Assembly: GCA_963556145.1 (NCBI GenBank) | Contig: OY744464.1 | Span: forward strand, 3,100,001 to 3,164,000 | DNA: 64,000 nt | Origin: Hygrocybe punicea | Lineage: Eukaryota > Basidiomycota > Agaricomycetes > Agaricales > Hygrophoraceae | Reading direction: 5' to 3' | Shown here: positions 1-9,797 of the stretch, piece by piece | How the letters are laid out: every line of letters starts with the position of its first letter | How positions within the stretch are numbered: position 1 is the stretch's first letter | The notes under the pieces: generated by a model | The model's database searches: none | Told to the model about the DNA's origin: nothing | What the model saw: the letters and a program-made list of their open reading frames with translations, nothing else | Made by a program: the position numbers and the translations under genes

Positions 1-1026
1 GCGCTAGCCGGTTTCGAGACCGCACGGGGACCCGACCACAGGTCGACCCTTGCCACCGCCAACAACCTTGGGAATCTGTACCGAGATCAAGGCCGTCTCG
101 AAGACGCGGAGAGAATGTACAACCGGGCGCTAGCCGGTTCCGAGAAGGCATTTGGACCTGAGCACATGTCCGTGCTCGACACCGTCAATAGCCTTGGACT
201 CCTCTACGATGACCAAGGCCGTCTTGACGATGCAGAGAGAATGTACGATCGGGCGCTGGCGGGTTTCGAGAAGGCATTTGGATCCGAGCACAAGTCCGTG
301 CTCGACACCGTCAGCAGGCTTGGGAATCTGTATCATGATCAAGGCCGTCTTGACGATGCGGAGAAAATGTACAACCGGGCGCTGGCGGGTTTCGAGAAGG
401 CATTTGGATCCGAACACACGTCCGTGCTCGACACCGTCAACAATCATGGGAATCTGTACCGAGATCGAGGCCGTCTCGAAGACGCGGAGAGAATGTACAA
501 CCGGGCGCTAGCCGGTTTCGAGACCGCACGGGGACCCAACCACAGGTCGACCCTTGCCACCGCCAACAACCTTGGGAATCTGTATCGTGTTCTAGGCCGT
601 CGCGAAGACGCGGAGAGAATGTACGATCGGGCGCTGGCGGGTTTCGAGAAGACAATGGGGTCCGAGCACATAACCGTGCTCGACACCGTCAGCAGGCTTG
701 GGAATCTGTATCATGATCAAAGTCGTCTCGAAGACGCGGAGAGAATGTACAACCGGGTGCTAGCTGGTTTAGAGAAGGCATTTGGACCCAAACACAGGTC
801 GACCCTTACCATCGTCAACATCCTTGCGGATCTGTATCATGATCAAGGCCGTCTGGAAGACGCGGAGAGAATGTACAACCGTAGAGAAGGCATTTTGACC
901 CACCGTCCTTGGGAATATGTGCAGAGATCAAGGCCGTCTCGAAGCCGCTTTGAGATCAGAGCACTATTGGGTCCCTCCCCGACATGGCCAACAGCCTTTC
1001 GGAATGCGTACGACAACCGCTCGTAA
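1..1026 (+). CDS. TPR-array protein, C-terminal part (5' end outside window)
   Basis: The frame is open from base 1, so the gene begins upstream of the window. It encodes about seven 42-residue tetratricopeptide repeats of the kinesin-light-chain type. Each contains the pattern LGNLYxDQGRLEDAExMY followed by NRALAGFEKAFGxEH. The repeat period is exactly 126 bp, with starts near 1, 127, 253, 379, 505, 631 and 757. Copies are very similar at the nucleotide level, suggesting recent expansion. An eighth copy from about 883 is frame-shifted: repeat-like sequence is visible in another frame while the open frame runs to the stop at 1024-1026. In fungi such arrays often form the C-terminal part of NACHT or NB-ARC STAND proteins, but no such domain is in view, so that role is inference. 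Confidence 0.85.
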   Translation, partial: ALAGFETARGPDHRSTLATANNLGNLYRDQGRLEDAERMYNRALAGSEKAFGPEHMSVLDTVNSLGLLYDDQGRLDDAERMYDRALAGFEKAFGSEHKSVLDTVSRLGNLYHDQGRLDDAEKMYNRALAGFEKAFGSEHTSVLDTVNNHGNLYRDRGRLEDAERMYNRALAGFETARGPNHRSTLATANNLGNLYRVLGRREDAERMYDRALAGFEKTMGSEHITVLDTVSRLGNLYHDQSRLEDAERMYNRVLAGLEKAFGPKHRSTLTIVNILADLYHDQGRLEDAERMYNRREGILTHRPWEYVQRSRPSRSRFEIRALLGPSPTWPTAFRNAYDNRS

Positions 1027-1041
1027 GGAGAGGGGTAGATC

Positions 1042-1483
1042 GCTGTGCATTTCCAAATATGTAGTCTGCTGAGATTCTGTGTACAATTTTGTAGCGCCGA
1101 CTAAGTACTCACCATGACCAGCTTCAAGTTATTCCCACTGCACTCAAAGACCATGTTTGGAGCTGTAAGGTACTTGGTATCAGGAAGTCTTCAGTATACC
1201 ATGCCCTCCAGATCACCAGAAATATTGCATCACTTCCAATCCCTGTAAAGTACAGCGTGACTCACCACATCCGATATCATTTTCATTATCTCCCTTCTCG
1301 AAAACTCCCTAACACTCTTTCTTGATGAAATCCAGGACCAATTGTACCATCACCGAAAGATTGCTGTCTCTTACTCACGCATTGCGCCAGATTGAACAGT
1401 GTCCCGCCACTCCCAAGTACTTAGTCGGCGCTACAAAATTGTACACGGAATCTCGGCAGACTACATATTTGGAAATGCACAGC
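1042..1483. repeat. Inverted repeat pair (MITE-like, 68-bp arms)
   Basis: Bases 1042-1109 and 1416-1483 are reverse complements with two mismatches in 68 bp. They are separated by about 306 bp without a recognisable gene. No target-site duplication is visible at the outer ends. It starts just after the TPR gene's stop codon. It could be a small non-autonomous element or a local inverted duplication. Confidence 0.75.
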
Positions 1484-2159
1484 CACCTTCAGATTTTGGA
1501 GTTTCCACCTCAATGAAAACGGCTGTAACTTAAGACCACTAACCTTGCAAGCGCTCACTCTGGAGAGACGAGGACGTGTACTAGTAGTACAAGTGTATTT
1601 TTCTTTAAAAATCCGAGCGAAGCATCAACAAAAGTCCCAGAGGAAGGCAAGCTACAATGAACGGTCGAAACAAACAACGCGGACCCACAGAAATAGAGAG
1701 ACATACACGCAACCCGAAAGTAGATGGAATATGATGACGCGGTTCGGAGGGACAAAAGAGAATGTATAGATTTCATGCGGATAGCACTAGCTAGAATACG
1801 CGCATATATTGCGGTGTCTCGTGTATGCGTGCGTGCGCGTGTGCGTATTCGTGTGTGATGGGTTGGATAAATAGCAAAGGACAGCATGGACAGAGGGGCG
1901 AGAGCATGAGAGCATTAGTGGGCAGCCAAATAAGACAGCGGGGTGCGATCGGGAGAGCTCCGCAAGTGTACGACAGCTCACCAGAGCGGCCGATTATCTG
2001 CGGATAGACAAATGAGTAGATAGCGCTTCGGCCGAAAAGGAGAGGACCGATGTTCCCATTGGCGTCGGCAGAAAGAAAAAAACAAAACACCTGTGGAGTG
2101 TTTGTCACCCGCTTCCACACGAATCGGGGGGCGCGACCATCTCAACGTCGAACCACCAC
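1484..2159. other. Intergenic stretch, no gene seen
   Basis: No convincing coding region on either strand. A short GT/GCGT-rich simple-sequence tract lies near 1805-1858. The right part is probably the 3' UTR of the bZIP gene that ends at 2160. Confidence 0.5.
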
Positions 2160-3702
2160 TCAATAGCCATACCCGCTCCGGCCCCCAGCAGCGGCGACGG
2201 CGACGGATACGCCAGGAGCCTTGCTGGGCATGCTCACGTTCATGCTAACGGGCTGGGCGCCTGAGGAGCCTCCAGGATGGACCGCCATTGAGCCGTGGTC
2301 AGGCCCGACTGCGGCGCTGCCGACGAGTGTGGATAGGCGTGATATCTCCTCGCGGGAGGAGACGAGAGCGGAGGTGAGACGTTCATTTTCGTTTGTGAGG
2401 AATTCGACTTTTGCCTGGAGAGATGCGAGCCAGGCTTTCTTGCGCTGGCGGCACTTGAGGGCGGCTGGCAGGGGAGATGAGAGTTACCTGTGTGAAAGAG
2501 AGAAGGGACTGCATACCTTGTCGATTCCTCTCGAGAAAGTTTTTACGCTTCTCCTCCTCTGTTTCTGGCTTTTTAGAGGATCTCTTGCTACCATTGCCTG
2601 CTGAGTCACGGATGTCTTCATTCACGGCGTCGTCGTCGTCGTCGTCGTCATCATCATCATCGGGAGGGGCCATTTCCTCCGTTGGGCTTCTCCTACGAGT
2701 ACGGTGCGGTGCGGTGGAATCGGTACGTGCACGCTTGCTGTTTCTCGTTTGAGGAGGTGCTGGGGGAGATGAAGTGACATCGTAGGACTTGCGCCTGGTG
2801 CGTTTACCGTTTGTTGTAGAGGTACCGTTTGTGTGTGGATTGCCGTTGGCGGAACTATTTGCACCGGCGCGTGCCTGAGCCTCCTCGCGCTTTGTGAGCT
2901 CCTGGTGTGCCTGAGAGAGCAGAAAGAGACCGTTTGCGGCTGTGGTTGCAGCAGTTGGTGCGGACTGGATGTAGGAAGAGTCATTTTCCTGGGAGGAGGA
3001 GTTTTGTGTGTGGGAGTGCTGTAGGTGAGAAGGCTGGTAGTGGTGCTGAGTTGGGCCCTGGTGAAGGACGCCGGATATTGCGTTTAGGGTGTTTGGGGTG
3101 ATTGTGATGCCAGAAGGGAGTGAAGCAGAGTTGTTGCCGTTGGTGTTGGTGTTGTTGTTGTTGTTGTTGTTCATGAGGGCGAGGAATGCAGCGGTGTTCG
3201 GGGACGGAGGGAAGGGCGCGGACGAACCGACAAAGGGAGTGAGACCCGTTCCGGGGGTGAGACCGGTACGGGGAGTCATGCCGGATCTCGGAGTGAGGCC
3301 GGAGCGGAAAGTGGGATCGAAAGTGAGATGGGCAGCATCGGAGTTGTTCGGTTGAGGGCCCTGGAGCATTGCAGGGGAGAGAGGACCGGAACGGAGGGAG
3401 TTTCCGAGGGCATTTGAGGGGTAGGACCATGAGTAGGGGTCGGCAGGAGAGGCGATTGAGGCGAGTGGAGGGAGTACAGGACGAGGATGAGGAGAAGGGG
3501 ATTTATTATTATTTTTTGAGTGAGAGGAGTGGGAGGATGAGGAGGAGGGTGCAGGGGACGGTTGGTTGTTGCGAATGTTTGAGGGGTGACCGCGAGCAGA
3601 GAAGGATTGCTCGAAGGGATTTGGTTCGAGGTCAAAGTCAGATCTGGTGTGTCGGAGGGGAAGAGGGGAGTGGGACATTGTATTACTAAGCAGAGTCGTC
3701 AC
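2160..3702 (-). CDS. Atf1-like bZIP transcription factor
   Basis: Two exons, 3702-2517 and 2464-2160, flank a 52-bp GT-AG intron (donor GTATGC, acceptor TGCCAG). The spliced product is 496 aa; a start at 3678 (MSHSPLPL) is equally possible and fits the family well. Near the N terminus is an EPNPFEQSF motif. Residues about 130-160 form the Thr/Pro/Gly repeats typical of the osmotic-stress region of Atf1-type factors. The intron interrupts the basic region, and splicing gives RNRQAALKCRQRKKAW followed by a leucine zipper. An Asp run precedes the bZIP, and Asn and Gly/Pro tracts occur earlier. In fungi Atf1/CREB-type factors act in the nucleus downstream of the Sty1/Hog1 MAP kinase in stress responses and sexual development. 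That role is family knowledge, not visible here. Confidence 0.93.
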
Positions 3703-4542
3703 TGGAATGACGGGGAGAAAAAAAACAAAGGGGATGACGATGGCTGACGTAGTGGCTCGTTATATTCACATCTCAATTCGGAGTTTAAATACAACGTGAT
3801 CGTCATCGGATCGTCATACGGACATGGAATAAGTACTAGTACTGGCACCTGAACTCACTCCACGTACGTGTATCATATCAACGTTATATCAACCGTAACA
3901 CTTTAAACGTGAATCATACTGTCCTCGCTGGCGGACGTTCGAACATCACTGTTCGGGCAAATCCGAGTCACACACTTTATATAACAGGAACACAACACAA
4001 GGCTCTGCTCATATTGTCTGGTTCTCGTGACGTTCCGTCAACGTAAATGGCCTCACCGGCAATGTCCAGGACCCCTGAATGTCCTGCATGTCCGGACAAA
4101 AATTTGGATTTTCACGTCCGGATGCTGCGCTCGGATGCCCCCATAACACTAGGACGGGTATAAAAACTATGGCCTCATTCACTGCCCACATCCTGACATC
4201 TTTTTTCCTGTTGCGAGCGCCGCTGTCCTAGTTCTAGTACTAGTAGCAGTAGTATGTCCGGATGATACTCTAACATTTACCGAGCATTCAGGGGTCCTAT
4301 ATGCGACCGGCTATCAATCGTCGAAACAGCTGTTTTCACGATCTCTCATGTTTTGACAGCGAACGGACGAAACAAGTTTCAAACTGAAAGCAATGAACTC
4401 ACTGACAAGCTTAAGGACGACACTGTCGTAGAGGACACCGCACGGCCTGGCAGCTGATTTACAAAATGCCCAAACTCTTCCAACCAACCCAACTCAGCGA
4501 CTCTTAGGCCCTGCACGGCGCCAATATTAATGGCGTACCTCA
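3703..4542. other. Intergenic stretch, no gene seen
   Basis: Probable upstream region of the bZIP gene at its left end. I see no supported gene, RNA or repeat in the rest. Short reading frames here have no recognisable motif. Confidence 0.4.
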
Positions 4543-4900
4543 TTGAACAATTCCTCAAAGAGGACACGAATGAGCGAACAGACGAGCATGACGGCAGCGT
4601 CTAGGTTCCCTCTCGAAGTACTCAATGCCGTCGTCAACGCGGTCGGAGAGAAGCAATGTGTGTGTGTGTACCTTCATCTCCCCTCGAGCATGCCCGCACC
4701 CCAGGAAGGCGCGCAGACGACCCAATCCCGACCTATTCCCGCTTCACCAAAGAACTCTGCAGCCGCCACCCCACCCTTGTATATATCCACACCATTGAGC
4801 CCCGCATCGATGGCCCCATCACACGTCCCTCCATCCCAGACAGCCAATCATCTCAGACGGTGGGTACACACGGGAAACCGGGATCGAAACCAAGGGTGAC
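4543..4900 (+). pseudogene. Possible F-box-like gene fragment
   Basis: The frame contains RFPLEVLNAVVNAVGE, resembling the first helix of fungal F-box-like proteins, which usually read LPxEIxxxIVxxV. The expected following helix is missing. A second frame from about 4656 continues with a segment like PTYSRFTKELCSRHPTL that could belong to the same old gene after a frameshift or deletion. The evidence is weak and this may be chance. Confidence 0.3.
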
Positions 4901-5242
4901 TCGATTGCCTATGGACGACCTTTCACCGTTATTGTGCGTGAAGCACAAATATATGTGTCCTCAACCCCTTCTCTGTTGGCCTGGCATGCTTGCCTGACTG
5001 GCCGTACCGCCTTAGAGCGAGGACATCCCGCTGACTATTCGTGATCGGAAAACGTACTACGTGTATGGGAGCCTCGACCCGACTGGCTCACCCATTTGCC
5101 ACGCAGCGCCGTCATGGACAACTAGAAGAAAGTAATCTCTGATGTTGGATTCAAAGAGAACAAGTCCCCACCAGTGATCGGTGTTCCTGACAAAACAAGT
5201 TGACGGGATCTCGTATTAAAGGATACCATAGTTTCGCCTACA

Positions 5243-5965
5243 TCACACACAGAAAGGCAATTGCTTGACATTTTGCTCACAACGTTTCCCTCTCCTCTTG
5301 AATGGAATGTGCCGACAGGTTGGACCGCGGTACTTCCAACACGCTGTTCCTTCTGCCCCGTCCAAACTCCCACAACAATTTGCAATGAAAGCACGCCATA
5401 ACGCCATTTCACTGTTAGTGTGCCCTGCCAATGACTGGAATAAATCACCCCCACGCCGGTAACATCGCCAGCTTGAATCGTTCTCTTCTTCGCGGAAGGA
5501 ATGGTTTTGAGCACCTCCTGGTGAGACTCATCGAAAATCGAGAGAGACTGAGCGATGACTCCGATGCACGTTTGGCCTCTCCCGTCCAGTTGAATCTACA
5601 TGCCAGAGAGTATGTCGAAAAGTGTTGATTGGATGGCCAAGCGGACCAGAGACGAAGCACCTGGGGAAATCGTACTTCTCGGCGACTCTCATGATGGCCA
5701 TTACGTCTTGAAGGGAGGTCTAGCATGGGAATTCCAAACAACTGATGATCCCTAAAAACGTCGTCAGGACTGGTCCATCTGGATCGTTTCGAATTCCCCT
5801 CTCCTATCTGGATTTATTACTACCATGCGAGTCGAACACCTTGCGGAAGTCGCAGAAGTACCCACACGTTGTTCGAAGCATCGAGGAATGCACGCGAAAG
5901 AGTCGTCTGAAGATCGGAGGACGATATCAACATCTGGGGAGGCGAATGACGATAAGTTCTGAATA
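5243..5965 (-). pseudogene. Decayed tandem copy of the BTB gene
   Basis: Sequence on the minus strand matches the neighbouring BTB gene (6179-7069) along most of its length but in shifting frames. Near 5880-5950 the DNA parallels the segment coding for DADIVLRSSDG. Around 5580-5640 one frame reads CRFNWTGEAKRASESSLSLS, against CCFNWTEEAKLAAASSLALS in the intact gene. The end, 5243-5431, resembles the intact Cys-containing C terminus. Several frameshifts break it, so it is a dead tandem duplicate. Confidence 0.75.
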
Positions 5966-6178
5966 TTGGGTGTGGACGATGTGTGGCTCGTCCATTTTAC
6001 AACAAAGTTCTGTCCTCAACTATACAGGAGTTATATCGACGATCCCGAGTACTACGGCGAAATGCCTACAAATATGGATTGTCCATCCCCTCCAGCCAAA
6101 CTTTCTTTCTTTGCGTCAAAAATGACAAGCTTGTCCGAGCCCGCTGTTGGTAAAAAAAAAAGAGGCTCTACCATTTCC

Positions 6179-7069
6179 TTACAAAGGCAACTGCTGGAGA
6201 AAGGTAGAAATTTTGTCCACAACGTGGTCCCTCGGAAATGGTATGCGATTTTGTTGACATTGCGGACACCGGAACTGCCAACACGCTTTAGCTTCTGGCC
6301 CATCCAATATCGAGGGTCCAAGAAGCGTATCGCCTAACGGCCTCTTCTCAAATTCCAGCAACATCCTACGTTGAAGAGCGTGCCCCGTACTCTTTTCATT
6401 GTTGGGGTGGCCACAAGAACTGCCTATGGCATTCCATGACTGGAATAAATCGGTCCCTGATGTTGATAACATGGCGTTCCTGAATTTTTCTTTTCTTCCG
6501 GCGTGAAGAGCAAGGAGGTTAAAGAGGTCGTTGGGAGGAAGGGATTTGAGCACTCCGTGATGAGACTCGTCGGAAATCGAAAGGGCGAGTGAGGATGCGG
6601 CGGCCAATTTGGCCTCCTCTGTCCAGTTGAAGCAGCATGCGATGGCATACTTCTCCAGAGGATGCTCATGGAAAATGGGTGATTCGATGGCCAAGTGGAC
6701 CACAGATAGGGTGCCCGGCGAATCATACTTTTCGGCGACCTTGGCAATATCAACCACGTCCTGATGGGACGTCCAACGTGGAAATTCCAAACAGCTAATG
6801 ATCCTCAAAAATGTCTCCAGTATTCGACTGTCTTCATCCATCGGGACCACCTCCTCTGAGGCTCTGCTAGCTGGAGTAGCGCCTTGCGGAAGCGCCAACA
6901 TATCGCGGAAGAATCCACACGTCGTCCGAAGCGTCGAGGAATAGACACGAAAGAGTCGTCCATCTGAAGATCGAAGGACGATATCGGCGTCTGGGGAGGT
7001 AAATGATGGATGATAAGATGTCAGTTCGTCCATTGCGATATGGGATAGCGTAGTGGTTGAATGTAGCAA
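6179..7069 (-). CDS. BTB/POZ domain protein
   Basis: A single-exon frame of 296 aa; an internal start at 7033 (MDELTSYHP) would give 284 aa and looks more natural. Residues about 25-110 form a BTB domain of the type common in basidiomycetes: DADIVLRSSDGRLFRV, then a conserved FFRDML segment and an acidic loop before a helical stretch. BTB domains dimerise and often serve as adaptors for Cul3 ubiquitin ligases. The rest is helical and ends with a CPQC motif and a short Leu-rich tail. Expanded families of such genes are usual in mushrooms and their substrates are unknown. A decayed copy follows directly downstream. Confidence 0.88.
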   Translation of the reverse strand: MLHSTTTLSHIAMDELTSYHPSFTSPDADIVLRSSDGRLFRVYSSTLRTTCGFFRDMLALPQGATPASRASEEVVPMDEDSRILETFLRIISCLEFPRWTSHQDVVDIAKVAEKYDSPGTLSVVHLAIESPIFHEHPLEKYAIACCFNWTEEAKLAAASSLALSISDESHHGVLKSLPPNDLFNLLALHAGRKEKFRNAMLSTSGTDLFQSWNAIGSSCGHPNNEKSTGHALQRRMLLEFEKRPLGDTLLGPSILDGPEAKACWQFRCPQCQQNRIPFPRDHVVDKISTFLQQLPL

Positions 7070-7408
7070 TTCTATGAGCCTAGCATCAGGGAAACCCTGG
7101 CGGACAATCGCTAATCGATAATCAGCCGCCCAGTCTAGCCTTATCTTACCTGCAAATAAATGATCAAAATCTTATCCATCCTTGCCCGAAACACATTCAT
7201 CAAGCATTGGGGACATGACTTTCTGCATTCAAAGCGAAACAGGGGTCTGAAATGGACTAGAAGTCAATAATATAGTCTTGCAGTTGGTTAGAAAATGTGA
7301 ATCGAGAAGACTATGCCTCGACAGACCAATATTGCTTCAGTCAAATTCGATAAACGACTACGATGCCCTGGCATAAGGATGGAGAAGCTACGGTCCAGAT
7401 GACATATT
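7070..7408. other. Intergenic stretch, no gene seen
   Basis: Upstream of the BTB gene and downstream of the reductase gene. No feature recognised. Confidence 0.4.
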
Positions 7409-8778
7409 TCACGGGGATGCCCATGACCAGTCAAGGAAGCCCGATTGCCCAATAACATCCCTTACTTTCTCCTCGGTCGCCTGCCTTTTCTCGTTGTCTC
7501 CCTCTGATACCTCCTTCCAAACCTTCATACATTCATGGACTTCATTCGGGTTACTCAAACCTACCGCCAAGGGCACCCCGATAGCCCGCGCATTCCTGAT
7601 AGCATAACCAAGAGCAAGATTAGGCAACTCTCCTGTCCACTGTTCGCTGTTCTTCCTTGCCAAGACAATCGCCTGGAGAAGCTCCGACGACGCTGGGTGC
7701 CAGGCAGGCGGGTTCGAGGTGAGGAGGGCCATGCTCAAGGGCGATGCAGTGACGAGCTGCCTCACCTTCGCCCGCTCGCGAAATTGCGGGGCGAAAGTGA
7801 CGAACGTATCGTTTTGAAGTGTGAGGTGGGAATATGAGAGGACCACATCGAGAGGTTTGTACGGAGGCGTGTGCAAAACAAGCAAGGCAATGCGAAGGAG
7901 TGTAGTAAGTGGATATCCTGTTTCGTTAATTATGAAATGGACATGGAATAATGTGAGTGATGTCTTACCGCTGATGCCAACGTTCTTTATCAACCCTTCA
8001 TCTTGGAGCAGCCTCAGCTCAGCAATAGCATCAAGAATCGCCTGTTCGCCTTCCTCTTTAGGGTTTCCTTCTTCGCCTTGAGCCAGTCCGAAACGCTCTG
8101 TTTGTTCTTTCAATGCACGCACAGGATTTCCCCCCGTCCATGGAGAAACTTGTCCGCAAACAAACTCAACATCGTGCAGATACACGGTATCCAAGTACGA
8201 CGTTTTCAGCCGATCCAAACTGAGATATACACTTGCCCGAACCCTGGCTGGCGAATAATCAAAAGACGACACCTCGCGTCCATATCGACCGCACTTCGTC
8301 ATCTGGGCGAATCATTTCAGGGGAAAAAAAACCATCAAGCATCGATGAGGACGTTACCAACTGATAAGAAGAACGAGGAAATTCAGTCTCAAGTGCCTTC
8401 AATGCGTTTCCTAGTATGATCTCGGATGATCCATAATAAGGCGATGTATCAAATGCGCATATACCGTAACTATAAGAAAGTTGGCGGTTACTTCGACATT
8501 GTTGTGCCAAAAACCTACCGAAGGGCTAGTTGGACTGTGTGGAAAGGAATTGAGCTTTCGAGAAAATCATTGGAGTTGTAAAAATGGGAGAAAGAGGCTG
8601 CGCCGAGGATGAGATTAGGCAGCTGGAGAGCGCCCACATTTCCCTGTAATTCAGAGTTAATATGTATTCGATCACTGGGATGATATTCTCTACGTAATGT
8701 TATGCTCACCAAAGCTGCTCCGGCTTCAGGATCAGGGTACAAGACAGTGTCTGGAGGGTTCACAAACGAAGTGATCAT
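7409..8778 (-). CDS. Aldo/keto reductase (D-arabinose dehydrogenase-like)
   Basis: Five exons: 8778-8710, 8643-8519, 8469-8358, 8302-7969 and 7917-7409, joined by GT-AG introns of 49-66 bp. All phases agree and give 382 aa. The TIM-barrel catalytic tetrad is visible: Asp and Tyr in FDTSPYYG, Lys in MTKCGRYG and His in VYLHDVEF. The pattern LPNLILGAASFS near the start and GVPLAVGLSNPNE near the end also suit the family. Such enzymes use NAD(P)H to interconvert aldoses or aldehydes and alcohols or lactones in the cytosol. The closest recognisable group is fungal D-arabinose/L-galactose-type dehydrogenases, but the substrate cannot be read from sequence. Confidence 0.93.
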
Positions 8779-8942
8779 GGAAGGGGTGAAGATTGCGTGG
8801 CATTGGAAGAGCCATCGATTGACAGATCACACTGACACCAGCATGAAACTTCAAGCTTCAAGCTTCAAGCTTCACACTTCTCGATAAGTTCAATATCATA
8901 AATCGATTGATGTAAGACACATCTAGAGTACACTAGAAAGCT

Positions 8943-9422
8943 TCACAGTCTGTGACGACTCCAGCTGTTACGGTGACGCCAATGTCAATATATATATGCA
9001 GAAGGACACAGGAACAGGTGTACCTTTTCTCAAACTTCTGGTTCACTTCCAGCAGTTTGGTTCCCTGGTCTTGGCCGACTGTATTCCAGGGTGTAGGATT
9101 TGCTTTCGTCCAGATGACTGCACCGGTGATCAATTTATCTTGTAAAGTGTGTCCATATGGTCACCATATGCAAAACTCACTGGTCGGTCCTGTGGCGAGT
9201 CGGTATAAGTACCATCCAGCACCAACAGTGACTCCTCCGATGATGGTATAGCTGCTTTTGTAGTGAATACTAATGCGTCTTGGTGGTTTGCAAGATTGCT
9301 CACATGGGAATGGCCTAAACCCATTGATAATAAGCTTCAAGATCCAAGAAAACGGGTATGAACAATAATACCTCTATGGCAAACCAGTGTTTCATGAATT
9401 GTCTTCGTACTGCGCCCGACAT
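8943..9422 (-). CDS. NDUFA4/MLRQ-like mitochondrial small protein
   Basis: A small intron-rich gene. Well supported exons are 9181 upward (IIGGVTVGAGWYLYRLATGP), 9117-9024 (VIWTKANPTPWN through EVNQKFEK) and 8964-8943, which completes KSWSRHRL and a stop. Introns 9118-9180 and 8965-9023 are GT-AG. A first exon 9422-9372 encodes MSGAVRRQFMKHWFAIE. How it joins the next exon is unresolved, because no simple acceptor gives the right phase. One hydrophobic segment, then PTPWN and a C-terminal KSWSR, match the B12D/NDUFA4 family. That family is a single-pass inner-membrane protein of respiratory complex I or IV. Confidence 0.8.
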
Positions 9423-9797
9423 TGTTGGACTTGAAATGACGCTGCTACAACTTGCAATTGATGATCTGGTAACTGGTCGGGTCAATGTTTGGGATTCCAA
9501 CGATTCCCACGTTCCGGTTCAAGAAGCGGCAAAACAGGCGCAGAAATTATTCATGCTACCCAGGGCAAATAATACAGAAAACAGTACTGGGCATCAAGCC
9601 CACATAAAACATAGGTGTAAATATCAAAAAGTTGCTACAAAGACGAATTGGGGCGAGTGCAAAACAATATTTATGCGAAGGCTAGAAGGGGAACAAGAAC
9701 GAAGTCCTTAGGAGTCCGCATCGTACCGCTGATCATGAAGCAAAGGACCTAAACTTTTTGTTGACCAAGGACCCACGACCCGTAGAGCTCGCTCACC
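9423..9797. other. Intergenic stretch, no gene seen
   Basis: A plus-strand frame near 9358-9711 mostly reads antisense to the NDUFA4-like first exon and has no recognisable motif. No gene called. Confidence 0.4.

Noticed and set aside
5966..6337. Plus-strand 123-codon frame
   Set aside because: Partly antisense to the BTB gene's 3' end, with no recognisable motif.
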